This document shows, piece by piece, positions 11,945 through 22,272 of a stretch of 64,000 bases of DNA (position 1 is the first letter of the stretch; each line of letters begins with the position of its first letter). The translations under genes were made by a program, and so were the position numbers. Location: positions 2,382,242 to 2,446,241 of the forward strand of contig JABAKD010000028.1 of assembly GCA_012845835.1 (NCBI GenBank), read 5' to 3'. A model generated the notes under the pieces. The model did not search any database, was not told the DNA's origin, and saw nothing but the letters and a program-made list of their open reading frames with translations. This stretch comes from Undaria pinnatifida. Lineage: Eukaryota; Sar; Phaeophyceae; Laminariales; Alariaceae.

Positions 11945-12150
11945 TATACAAGTGCACCGTTTTCATTGCTTAAAAATCTTTTCGAATATTCCAACCCGAA
12001 ACAAGCATGTTTGCCCCACTTTTCTGACAAGGTATTATATTCGTCCGCGGACGACTGCTACTACGAGTGCCCCGTTTCATTGTTAAAAACTCTTTTCGAA
12101 TATTCCAACCCGAAACAAGCATGTTTGCCCCACTTTTCTGATAAACGTAC
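11945..12150. repeat. Direct duplication, about 115-bp period
   Basis: The stretch from CTTTTCGAATATTCCAACCC through TTTGCCCCACTTTTCTGA occurs at about 11978 and again at about 12092, with the preceding CGTTTTCATTG also shared. Confidence 0.85.
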
Positions 12151-12423
12151 TATAGTCGTCCACAAGTTCTTTGAAAGAGTATTTGTCCAGACGAATAGTT
12201 GCCCATGTGTTTTGAGAGTATTCGTCCGTGGACAAACGCTGAATATAATCGTTAAGGGTGTGCACAAACCACCATACATAACATGACACTAGTCGGTGGT
12301 CGGCAGTATGGCCATCGACGTAATTTTTTTTACACGATACAAATAACTTGAGGCGATGGTATTGAGGCAAAAGTATTGAGGCCATAGTCTATTAGCAGCG
12401 TGGAAACACGCCCAGCAGTGCAT

Positions 12424-12898
12424 TGCGGGTGGCGATAGATATTGGTGGACACAATTCATCATCTATTGTCAGCGGCAGTATCAATCAATATACAAACTTT
12501 TTTGGTCTATTTTTCAAACAATGTCTATCGTGGTTGCTTTCCTGACATCTATTGTTCAGGACAATAGCCAACTGATATTGGTCTATTGATCAAACCATGT
12601 GTATTGCGGTTGCGTCCCAGACGTCCACTGTTCAGGACAAAAGCCATCGATCGACGAGTTTTTTGTTGGTCTATTGTTCAAACCATGTAGTCTATATTGC
12701 TCGGACATTCTCAGGACAATAGCTATCGATGAAATCTTAATGGTCTATTCAATAAATGTATATTGCTGTGGCTTCCCCGACATATATCGCTTAAAACAAT
12801 AGCCATCGATAAACAAGATTATGTGATTTATTGTTCACACAATGCGTATTGTTGTTGCTTCCCCGACATCTACTGTTCCCGACAGTATCTATCGACGG
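12424..12898. repeat. About 80-bp tandem repeat, five to six diverged copies
   Basis: GGTCTATTGTTCAAACCATG, then TATTG(C/T)(G/T)GTTGC, then GACATCTATTGTTCAGGACA, then ATAGCCATCGAT recur with a period near 80 bp. The ATCGAT and CAATAG elements tie this array to the 43-bp family. Confidence 0.8.
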
Positions 12899-13105
12899 GC
12901 AGCTTTTTCTTTCTTTTTTTGGGATCCTCCTGGAGATCCTGGTAAAAAAAGCTCAAGCTCCATACACTTTCGTTTGTGTACCCGTTTTTGTCCATCTGCA
13001 GAACTCAGACTTGGTGCTAACCTCGCCCCTTCGGTTTAGTCAACACCTTGGACTTGCCAGCCTTCTTCGGCTGAACCCTATAAAGTTTGGCCAAGAAGGT
13101 GAGAT
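12899..13105 (-). mobile_element. Retroposon-like element, long form
   Basis: Read on the minus strand this about 205-bp segment closely matches the plus-strand copy at 18935-19160. Shared blocks are CACCTTCTTGGCCAAAC, GAAGAAGG, GGCAAGTCCA, GACAAAAA and GAAAGTGTATGGAGCTTGAG. It ends in a 3' module GGAGGATC followed by an A-rich tail. Confidence 0.75.
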
Positions 13106-13289
13106 AGTCACCCCGTTTCCAGTCTATTATGGTTCACAATGGCCATTGACAAACTCTTTTTCGGGGCTATTGCTGTAGCGGCAATGTATTATTTCCGTTC
13201 TTTGGTCCAGGGTATATGCAAAAAATACGAAAACAATCCCATGATGCTGGCCGCCCATTGCCTGAAACTATCAAGATCTATTGCCGCCT

Positions 13290-13870
13290 CAATAGATGGT
13301 GAACCGAGCCTATCGATGATCATTGCCAGCCACAATAGATTGTGGAGCGTGTCCATCGATGGCCATTGCCAGCCTCAATAGATTGTGAACCATGCCTATC
13401 GATGGCTATTGCCAACCACCATAGATTGTGAAGCGTGTTCATCGATGGCCATTGCCAGCCTCAATAGATTGCGAACCATGCTCATCGATGGCCATTGCCA
13501 GCCACAACAGATTGTGAAGCGTGTCCATCGATGGCCATTGCCAGCCACAATATATTGTGAAGCGCGTCCATCGATACCATTGCCAGCCTCAATAGACCGT
13601 GAAGCATGCCCATCGATGGCCATTGCCAGCCACATTAGATTGTGCGACGCGTCTATCGATAGCGACTGCCAGTCACAATAGATTGTGCGGAGTGTGTGTC
13701 GATAGTCATTGTCGACCGCAATAGATCGTGCAAGCCATCCATCGATGGTAGCCACGGTGCGCCGCAAGAAATAGTGCACATTGTCCATCAACAATCACTC
13801 TCCACCATATAGACTGTGCAATCTATCCATCGAAGGCCTCTGCAGGCCACACTCTTGATTGGGGAAGGCA
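13290..13870. repeat. 43-bp minisatellite with a central ATCGAT palindrome
   Basis: TCGAT occurs at 13356, 13399, 13442, 13485, 13528, 13571, 13613 and 13656, a strict 42-43-bp period. The unit contains CCATCGATGG (a perfect palindrome), CCATTGCCAGCC and CAATAGATTGTGAA. There are no unique spacers, so it is not CRISPR-like. Open frames across it are repeat artefacts. Confidence 0.93.
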
Positions 13871-13886
13871 ACAGAAGTCGATAGAC

Positions 13887-14153
13887 ATCATTAACCACGA
13901 GAACAGACCCGTTCATTCAGTCCCTTGCACCGTACTAGTTTTTTTTTTTTTTTTTTTTTATCCTCCGGCGGATGGGGAAAAATAAAGCTTTAGCTCACCA
14001 CACTTCCACGTATTTTCATACGCGTCGTGTGTCGATTTAACTCAGTTGCTTTCGCAGCCCAACGCTAGCTGGCGCACCCTTCGGGTCCCATTGTAGGTAT
14101 ATCATTAACCACGAGAACAGACCCGTTCATTCAGTCCCTTGCACCGTACTAGT
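13887..14153. repeat. Identical 53-bp direct repeats flanking a poly(T)-headed insert
   Basis: 13887-13939 and 14101-14153 are identical over 53 bases (from ATCATTAACCACGAGAACAG through CACCGTACTAGT). Between them lie 161 bases beginning with about 18 T and consisting of a retroposon-like copy. This resembles an unusually long target-site duplication. Confidence 0.9.
13940..14100 (-). mobile_element. Retroposon-like element, short form, poly(A) tail on the minus strand
   Basis: On the minus strand it reads AATCGACACACGACGCGTAT, then TACGTGGAAGTGTGGTGAGC, then TAAAGCTTTATTTTTCCCCA, then CCGCCGGAGGATAAAA. The matching copy at 31188-31303 is nearly identical. It codes for nothing and looks like a SINE-type element. 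Confidence 0.75.
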
Positions 14154-15298
14154 ATTTTATTTTTACGTATAGTATTGCGGAGGCCGTTGTCTGTTGTCTA
14201 GGGTTGTGTGCACAACGCGACACATTTATCGAACACAACACATTTTAGACTACACACCCATCTACAACAGTTATTATTGTTGTTCAAAACGCAGTGCAGC
14301 CCTTCGTTGCTTGTTCGTAGCGAAGCAAGTCCCGAACAGAACACGATACAATTGCATACTACCCAATGATGAGAGCGCCTCCCGAGGGAAGGACGGTCAA
14401 AGGTTGTCAGTGTGACCAGTGGAGTGTACCAAACATACCAAGCACAGGATTAGCCTACGTATTATGCGGCGGAACTACAAGCACAGCAGAAAAACATCAG
14501 TGTGACACAAGACTCACGTCACCCTCTTCCTTATGATGAACGGTATAGATGCCGTGGCCGCCGCGAAGCCACACACTACGATTCCCACGGCCACATTTCT
14601 TTGCCGGAGGGTCGTAAAGAGATTGCTCATGGCAGCAGACCTGCCTTCACGAGAGTGAGAGTACGCTCGAACGGCTACACGGCGACTATACGTACCAGTA
14701 CAGACGGAAATATAATGGATGTTCACAATTTAATATAAATATTATTTATGTCCTTAAATTTAAATCCAAAAAGGTTTATTAGAAAAATACGAACATGGGG
14801 TTTCCACTTGGCAAATCGGCTTTTAAGTTCTAAATTACGCCACCGCACTCGTTGTCGAAGCAGGACAGCAACAGTGGTGATCGCCTGGCTCGTTTGCTCC
14901 CAGCATGGCACGTCAACCAGCCCAAAAACTTGTATCACCAGCTTATCAAATCACAGTCTTGTTATGGTTGATGTGTGGTGTTGTGAAAGGGTTTCTCGTT
15001 GGCGTACCGCGAACCGCCACGCCAACAAAACATCATGAAGGGTCAAGAACGTATACACCTGTGGCGGTGACACGAACAAGAGGGTCCAGCGCAACCGTTC
15101 CTGCTGCAGCGGCTGACCAGCTCGTGCCAGAAGAGGTGGGTGTCTGAGTGTCTTGTGGTTCACATGAAGAGGAGCGTATTTCGAGGCAGCTGCTTAGCAC
15201 CCCTTTGGAGAGGAGAGTGCTCAGAGTATATGTTGAACTTTGAAGTTTCCGTCGCTGTTTGAGAGCACATCCATCTTTTGTACCTATATTCAGGCCAT
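14154..15298. other. Unassigned intergenic DNA
   Basis: Short frames on both strands (for example 14502-14738 plus and 15033-15353 minus) lack recognisable domains. An AT-rich patch occurs near 14725-14775. Confidence 0.5.
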
Positions 15299-16100
15299 TT
15301 CTTATACAGTCGGATTTGTTAGTCGAAAACGGCCGTTTTCGACTGAAGCCCAAATCGGGCTTTCTTACACAGTCGAAAAGGGGCTTTTTCGACTAAACGT
15401 TTTTCGACTGAGAATTTCGACTGGCGGATCCAGTCGAAAAACTCGACTTTTTCGACTGGAGGATCCAGTCGAAAAACTCAGTAAAAAAAGGATAACCCCT
15501 GACTTTTGAACCCATCGCATCGCTCATCCCACCACAAAGCACACGCCCACACACCCACACACCCACACACCCATACCAGGTACCACACAGTAGTATCATA
15601 CAACAGCGCCGACGCTGCCCTGGCTATCACCTCTGTTGCTTTTCGCCGCAAGTCAGCGTGGCGCACTCCTAGCTCCGCTCGCCAGCAGCGTGTATCACAC
15701 GACAGCAGTAGCGCGCGTTATCGATGCCATTTTGCCAACAACGGCTACGCCTGCTGGAGCTTTGGCGGCTCTCGGCTGAGTGCAACGCCACGGACATAGC
15801 TTTGGCGGCTTTCGGCTAAGCCCAACGCCACCAACCCGCCTGGACGAAGGTTCGTCGCGCGCGAAGCACGCGTTTCTCGCGAAGAACGCGCGAAGCACAG
15901 CTGACAGAGCTACCAACCGATTTTCGACTGCCATACAGCAGTACAGCAGTACTCCCTCACACCAACCGCCCCTAGGAAGAGCACAAAAACTATAAAATCG
16001 ACTCGACTGGCGATAAGAAGAGGGACCAGAAGAATCCAGTCGAAAAAAAATCCAGTCGAAAAAGGCCGTTTTTAACTGGCGGAATCCGACTGTGTAAGAA
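15299..16100. mobile_element. About 800-bp fold-back element with inverted ends
   Basis: The left end TTCTTATACAGTCGGATT... and right end ...AATCCGACTGTGTAAGAA are inverted repeats that continue inward through TCGAAAA(C)GGCCGTTTTCGACTG-type subrepeats (left 15321-15480, right 16010-16080). The interior holds a short (CACACCCA)n run near 15545 and a direct repeat AGCTTTGGCGGCT(C/T)TCGGCT at about 15759 and 15801. No transposase is visible and no target duplication is clear. Confidence 0.65.
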
Positions 16101-16104
16101 TGGT

Positions 16105-17013
16105 CTTAGGCCTACTATTATGTAAGAATTTTGAGCGATTATTTCGGGCGATTATTTTTGTAGTTTTGAGGCTCCAGGAATAACTGCATCAGAAATAAGG
16201 GGCGTCCATTATTGCTTCTGATTTTTTTCAAGTGGTTTTATGTTGAATATGGTAGGTATTGTTTTGCCGTTTGCCTTTATTTTTGAAATCTGGCACGTAC
16301 ATTGTCGCCGGCGACGTTCGGTCACCACCGCCTTTCCTGCTGTCTCTGCTGGTGTGGTGCTGGTGTGGTGCTGGTGTGGTGCTGGTGTGGTGGTTTTGAT
16401 GGTGGTGGTGCTGCTGCTGTCGCGTTTGTGTATGAGGACGAAGCTCTGTCTCGCACACAACAAGCGCGGTGTGATGTCGTATGTGTGTGATTCTTTGTTG
16501 TGTGTGATGGGTGACGTGGACGACGTTAGGTCACCACCGCCTCTGCTGCTGTCTCTGCTGCTGTGCTGCTGCTGTGCTGCTGCTGTGGTGGTTTTGATGG
16601 TGGTGGTGGTGCTGCTGTCGCGTTTGTGTGTGAGGACGAAGCTCTGTCTCGCACACAACAAGCGCGGTGTGCTGTCGTATGTGTGTTTGTGATTATTTGT
16701 TGTGGGTGATGGGTGACGTGTACAGCAGATAGGAATCATACCAGGTACAGAGTAGGCACTGGTGACATGTGATACTTGGTACGAGGCAGTATGCAAAAGT
16801 GAAATAATCCCAGTTCTGAGAGGTTGGAAGAGCTGTTATTTCTGGGCTCAGAAATCACCAGATCCGCTGATTTTTAGCCTCGACTATTTCTGAACTCAGA
16901 AATAACGATGATTTCTGGTCCCATAGTGGATGGTTTTTATTTTTGGCGTCGGAGATCTCCGCTATAGAGAGAAATAATCGCTGAAACTAGTTCCCATAAT
17001 AGTTGGTCTTAGT
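16105..17013. mobile_element. About 900-bp inverted-repeat element abutting the previous one
   Basis: The left end CTTAGGCCTACTATTATG...GAGCGATTATTTC pairs with the reverse complement of the right end (CTAAGACCAACTATTATG...CAGCGATTATTTC). Additional AGAAATAA and TTATTTCTG blocks lie inside both ends. It starts a few bases after the preceding element ends, which suggests nested or adjacent insertion. Confidence 0.55.
16318..16700. repeat. About 210-bp tandem duplication inside the element
   Basis: GGTCACCACCGCCT, CTGCTGTCTCTGCTG, TTTTGATGGTGGTGGTG, GTCGCGTTTGTGT, GAGGACGAAGCTCTGTCTCG and CACACAACAAGCGCGGTGTG each occur twice, about 210 bp apart. The open frames across it on both strands reflect GTG/CTG repeats, not a gene. 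Confidence 0.8.
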
Positions 17014-17194
17014 GCGCAGGAATATCTAACGCCTCTGACCGCTTTTCCACGCGTTTCTTCGCCGGGGCGTGCCCCCGCCCCGCCTTCAACCGCCACCGCC
17101 GCGGACCCGCCCGATCAGCGCCACGGTGCCTGTGCAAGGCCTCAACGTTGAAATATACCAGGGCTGTTCACGGGTCAGATCTAACCTCGCGGGC

Positions 17195-17965
17195 CGCGTG
17201 ACTTCGGGTCGGGTCGGGCCGGGTCGAGTCCGGTCGGGTCGGGTGCATGACCCGACCCGTGAGATTTCAAGAACCTTCTGACCCGACCGGACCCACCCTT
17301 ACCCGTGAGAATTTGAACACGTCCTGACCCGATCCGACCCGAACCGTCAGGCTCCGAATGGCCAGTGAGATACATATCATGTCACGGGTCGGGTCACCTT
17401 GACCCGCGATATTTATTTTCCCGACCCACGGGTTCCACCCGTTGATCCGATCCGCGGGTCAACATTTCGGAAATGATTTAATCTGTTTTTTTTTTTCACC
17501 CCGTAGTGAGATGTGGTTTGAATGTAATGGGTGTGGATGGATCTGAACACGAATATACACCTTTGGCGGCGTTGCATCGTACGGATTTAATCAAAAAGGA
17601 GTATCAGCACCACAGAGGCCCTCGGATAGAAAATATTAAAGGTTTGGATGTGTTTTGATTCGCGGATTGGATCTACGAGTCCTACCCTCGGGTCAGAAGA
17701 AAACAAATCTCGGATCAAAGTGGCCCGACCCGTGACATGACCCGTCTCGCGGTTCATGACTCGACTCGACCCGCGATATGCAAAAACCAGTTGACCCGAC
17801 CCGACCCGACTCGCGAGATTTCAAAACCTGTTAACCCGACTCGATCCGACCCGTGGGATTTCAAACCCTCTTGACCCGACCCGACCCGACCCGACCCATG
17901 ATATATCAAACCCTCTTGAGCCGACCAGACCCGACCCGTGGGGTATCGAAAACCTCCCGACCTGA
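17195..17965. repeat. CCCGA-type minisatellite with an internal strand switch
   Basis: Runs of GGGTC on the plus strand (17207-17245) flip to runs of CCCGA at GGGTGCATGACCCGACCC (about 17237) and resume at 17725-17965. There, roughly 45-bp units carry GATTTCAAA(A/C)CC(C/T)(T/G)TTGACCCGACCC. The switch makes a strong fold-back. Confidence 0.85.
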
Positions 17966-18934
17966 CCCGCGGACATGACCCGTAGGAACACCTGAAATCT
18001 TCGACGTGGTCTTCGAAAATCCTGCACTTTCAGTGTTTTTGCGCATGTCCTGACGATGGGGCTTACCTCTTCGCGTTTTTTTCGTTTCGTCCTGTCTGAC
18101 CTACGACCGTCGGGAAGCGTCGGCTACTCTACCGGCGCCGCCCTTGTGGAGGCCTGCGCAAGCAGCTGTGTGCTCGGATCTAGGATATCGTTGGAAGCAG
18201 GCTCCTAAAACATATGCCGCCCAGACTTCGAAGAGAACTGCTGCTACCTCTTACCAGGTCATGGGCAAGGCATTAATTAGTGGTTCGGCGTCTGTTGCGC
18301 GCGCCTAAAAAAAAAATGATATATAGGCGCGAATATACGCCTGAAAACCAAGTAACGAACTGCGTTTAAACGCCTCCCGAACCTCGAAAAGGCGTGCATC
18401 AGGATGCTCTGCTACACCAGTACACCGGCTGCCGTGCACTGTGCACAAGGTGCAGCGTAGCCACACAGTCTTGCAATCTTGCAATGATGTTTTCTGTGTT
18501 TCAGTAATTCGTGAGGCGTTACAAGAGGCGGGGAATGCTGCATTTGTTTTGCGGATAACACAAATGTGCTATTCATCTTAAGTTTCATAAAATGATAAAA
18601 TGAAGCAAACGGAACAAACGGCGACCTCACAACAACCAGAGCGTGCCAGCGGAGGTAAGATACAGCTCATGTTATACCGGTGCCAGGCGTCACAGGCTAT
18701 CTGCTCCAAATCCTCTTCCTTGCCGATGCAAGGCTTGAATCGCCCTATCGTACATCAGTACAGCGGTACAGCATAAACATGCCTGAAAACGCCGCAGAAA
18801 GCGTCGTCTAAGAACAAAGAAAGGTGCCTGGAACAAAAAAAATGCCTATTTCCGCCTTTTTTGTATTTCTTTGTAATATTGCATTATCACAGAAGTGTAA
18901 GAGTTGCCTCACAAAACCAAATCGACGACGGCGA
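17966..18934. other. Unassigned intergenic DNA
   Basis: No gene or ordered repeat recognised. Short ORFs (for example 18412-18630 minus) have no family motif. Confidence 0.5.
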
Positions 18935-19165
18935 ACAGCAGAACAAAATGATAGAAACACCACCTTCTTGGCCAAACCTTATAGGTTTCGGCCGAAGAAG
19001 GCCGGCAAGTCCACGCGGTTTTGACTTAACCGAAGGCGTGAGGTCAAAATGGAATCTGCGTTTTGCAGATGATGGACAAAAAATGGTGCACACACGAAAG
19101 TGTATGGAGCTTAAGCTTTTTCTACCCGGATCTCCCGGAGGATCTAAAATATAATATAATAAAAT
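18935..19165 (+). mobile_element. Retroposon-like element, long form
   Basis: This plus-strand partner of the 12899-13105 copy contains CACCTTCTTGGCCAAACC, GAAGAAGGCCGGCAAGTCCA, GATGGACAAAAAATGG and GAAAGTGTATGGAGCTTAAG. It ends GGAGGATCTAAAATATAATA, an A/T-rich tail. No reading frame is retained. Confidence 0.75.
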
Positions 19166-19898
19166 AAAAACACCCACTACGGCGAATACCACAAAACGTG
19201 CCAAATCGAACATTATGTACGGCGAATACCGAAAAAAGCTTTTTAGTTTATTTTCGGCTACTACGGCGAATAGAGAAAGGTGCCTAAAAAAGAATTCAAG
19301 CCTACGTAACCCGAGTGGCCAGAAAAGATGCCTTGTGCCTATTGCCTACTAATTGTTTTTGACTGTGGCGATTACGTAGAAAAATGGGCCTAAAGTATGT
19401 TCAACAACGGCCAGTTGGACAAAATTTGCTTTAAAAAAAACTCCTACGGCGATTTAGAAAAAAATACCAAGAAAAAGTTTCACCTGCGGCGGACCCCCCA
19501 CCCATTTTTTTTTTTCGCCTGAATGGCGCAACAACAAAAATCGCCTGTGGCAAAAAATGTTGCGTGCCAAAAATCGCGTGCTGCGCTGCGCGAAATCAGC
19601 CTAGCGGCGACGTTTTGCGTTTTTTTCACCCAAATGTTGCGCGCGCGTAACAGCGCAACAGCTGATTAATGCCCAGGTATCAGGTATCAAACGTTCTGCC
19701 GAGGTATACTTCGAAGTACGTAAGTTAGCTGGCATAGAATACGTCTCCGGAGTCGCGTGTGATATGTAAAGCAGTCTTTGAGCGAACCTTCCTAAGGAGC
19801 TGCGTATGTAGACGAGCACCTGTATAGCAAAATAGTCGTAGGCGGACGGAGCAAATCGGCAATTTTTGGATGTACCGGGCCAGCTTTTTTTTTAATTT

Positions 19899-19925
19899 AA
19901 TTCCGCGGGCGCAGCCCGCGGAATT
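19899..19925. repeat. Perfect 12-bp stem, 3-base loop hairpin
   Basis: AATTCCGCGGGC, loop GCA, GCCCGCGGAATT. A T-run follows on the plus strand. It resembles an intrinsic terminator by shape, but this is eukaryotic DNA and no transcript points at it clearly. Confidence 0.7.
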
Positions 19926-20390
19926 TTTTGTGGAAACCCGGCGCCTCTGACAAAATGAGTACGTGCTGCACCCGGATGAAAGAACACTAAAGTATCCGTA
20001 TGCACTGCACAAAGGCAGCCCGATGAGAGACCTGTGACCTTTATTTGCGGTCACTAAAATATCAAATTCATTGTGTTGAGTGTTGTCAGGCGTTGTCACT
20101 ATTAATAGTATTCTCGCTCTGCTACACAAGAAACCCACCACAGCAGTAGTGTGAACAAGCGACATTCCTGTTTCTTCTTTTTTTTTGTTCTAAAGCGCTG
20201 ATTACTGTCAACACTATTAATACTGCGTACGCGTATTGCACCTGGTTTACTCGTGCTTGTGCTTCGGCAGGAAATTAAGAGTTCGGCAGCGGTTATACAG
20301 CTGATTTTGGAGTATATAGAACGCTCCCTAATGTATCCCAAACAAGGACTGAGTCAGCATGTTGAGTCCTACTTCGAAGTATTTTTTTGT

Positions 20391-20560
20391 ACTCACTACG
20401 CATTAAATCGTCACCTTTTCACTTTCTTTCCAGGTCAAGTTAGCACAGGAAAACAAGAAATGTCTGTGTCTTTCTACTCACTACGCATGAAATCGTCACC
20501 TTTTCACTTTCTTTCCAAGTCAACGTATCACAGGAAAACAAGAAATGTATGTGCCTTAAC
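20391..20560. repeat. 85-bp tandem duplication
   Basis: Copies start at 20391 and 20476 with ACTCACTACGCAT(T/G)AAATC and share TCACCTTTTCACTTTCTTTC and ACAGGAAAACAAGAAATGT. Confidence 0.9.
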
Positions 20561-21242
20561 GTTGATTTTAGTGCAAAACGCACCCTGTCCCAAAAAGTAA
20601 AACCTAGCCTGACCCCGTTGAGCGGAAAACGTAAGAACACCTGCCACGGTTTACCGACAACTTAGAGAGAGCAGAAAAAAAACACGCGTTTCTTTTGATT
20701 TTCGGTTGCATCAACTAGTGAGCATATTGTACAAGAACAGTGGCGCCGTAACAAAACCCTATTAATAATCAAGACAAACCTGTGGGGCTTGACTTTGTAG
20801 CAGGAACGATTTTTTTTGATATTTTTACTTGGTTGAAGTATACCCCCCGTTGCCGAGGGCTTAAAAACCGAAGGGTGAACAATTTGCTCGTGAGCCCTCG
20901 GCTGCACTCCTTTTTTCCCCCCTTCTCTGGTTTGGTCTCTAGTTTGGACTGGAAAAATAAATTCCAACTCGGCTGTAGAACGGCAACGGCAGCGCAGCAG
21001 CCGTGGTCTACGGACGCATGAGTGTGTCGACCCGCTCTTACGCTCCCACCGTGAGGTGGAGGTAGCCACCCTGAGGGAGAACTGGTCGGGTAGTGTGGGG
21101 ATTCGATTGGACTCACCCACCAACAATAAACCAACAAAACCCCCCGCTACTGCGCCGCCGCCCCGTCAGGGTTTCGGTCCACCCTATCCGTTTCGGCTAT
21201 GGCCCTCAGACTCAGTTCACGCGAGCCTTCTTCTACCGTAGG

Positions 21243-22272
21243 TCACCCCAAACAAATTTCACACGTGCAAGGCTTGTACCGGTTTCTGCGTCGGCCTGGG
21301 TAGTCTGCCTTTCTGCGCTGTCCATCTGGCACAAGGCAAGCTACCTTTTGACCGGCTCTATTGCCCACGGTGTGTGACGCTCGCATCGTGCCCACGTAGT
21401 GACCACACTGCTGGCACATGTGACGACGTGTCTTAGCAGGGGCCGCCCGGAATTCGGGGGAAGGATCCCAAACCTGCTGCTGATCAGCCGTGGGTCCACC
21501 GATGCCAAACCTGGGTGCTACTTGCCGCAAAGTACCACACGCCTGCGGGGGAATAACGAACGCTCCGTCACCAACTGTGGCAGTGTCCCACTTTCGCTTT
21601 GGCAGGGCCCCACCTATCTCACAACCTGCCTCCCCCCACCCGCCCGCCACACGTTCACTCCCGCCCCCAACATTAACATCAACTCCGCTGTCTATCGCAG
21701 ACTGGTTCACCTCCATCGCCATAGCGCCGTGCCCAGCACGAGCGAAGGCACAGGGTGCTGGTCCGGCTCGAGCCGCTTGCGACGCGGGGATGCTCGGGAA
21801 GATGACGGTATCCCCGCCTTGCGTCACCCCGAAACTGGCCGGCCTGCCATCACCAAGTGCTTGGCTAGCTTCTGCCGCCATTGGCAGTACTCGTTGCTGT
21901 TGGATCAGCTGGGCGAGGCGCCCCCAGTGCGGCTCCATTGTCCGCTTCTCGTTCACGTCCTTCTTCAGCTCATTCCAGAATTTCTGAAGGTCGCCTGGGG
22001 TTTTCCTGTGGATCAGACTCTCCTCCCTGGTGTCCAGCTCTAGCTTACCGTCCGCGACGTCCTTTTCGATTTGTGCTATATCTCCGTTCCAGTGCTCAGC
22101 CATCCCAACAAAGTCCACATTCTGAAAGTATCTGTGGGGGTGTTGCTGCACCTGTGCTGTGGGGACAAGGTGATGAAGGCAGTCTCGACCAAATTTGTCA
22201 ACCTCCGCCGGGGTCTTGACGGCCGTGAAGGGGCGGTCTCCTGGCTGACCACCTTGCATGATCGCGAAATTC
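21243..22272 (-). CDS. Exon 12: long C-terminal exon with terminal cysteine cluster
   Basis: This exon has 343 codons in one open frame: a helical part (FVGMAEHWNGDIAQ, KTPGDLQKFWNELKK), a Gly/Ala-rich linker, and an ending MCQQCGHYVGTM, VACLVPDGQRRKADYPG, CTCEICLG. The C-x2-C ... C ... C-x-C-x2-C pattern suggests a zinc-binding tail. Confidence 0.78.

Larger units (their letters stand above)
19166..21242. other. Region downstream of the exonuclease/transposase gene; no gene recognised
   Basis: It contains repeated CTACGGCGAATA(C/G) fragments (19178-19280), a perfect hairpin (19899-19925) and an 85-bp tandem duplication (20391-20560). Minus-strand frames at 19725-20165 and 20662-21126 show no domain and probably include 3' UTR. 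Confidence 0.55.

Noticed and set aside
13290-13870. CRISPR-like regular repeats
   Set aside because: The whole 43-bp unit repeats with no unique spacers, in eukaryotic DNA; it is a minisatellite.
16209-16796. Minus ORF of 195 codons rich in His/Thr and plus ORF rich in Val/Leu
   Set aside because: Both arise from GTG/CTG repeats and a tandem duplication; there is no domain and no splice context.
21399-22043. Plus-strand ORF of 214 codons
   Set aside because: It is antisense to exon 12 of the nuclease gene, with no recognisable motif.
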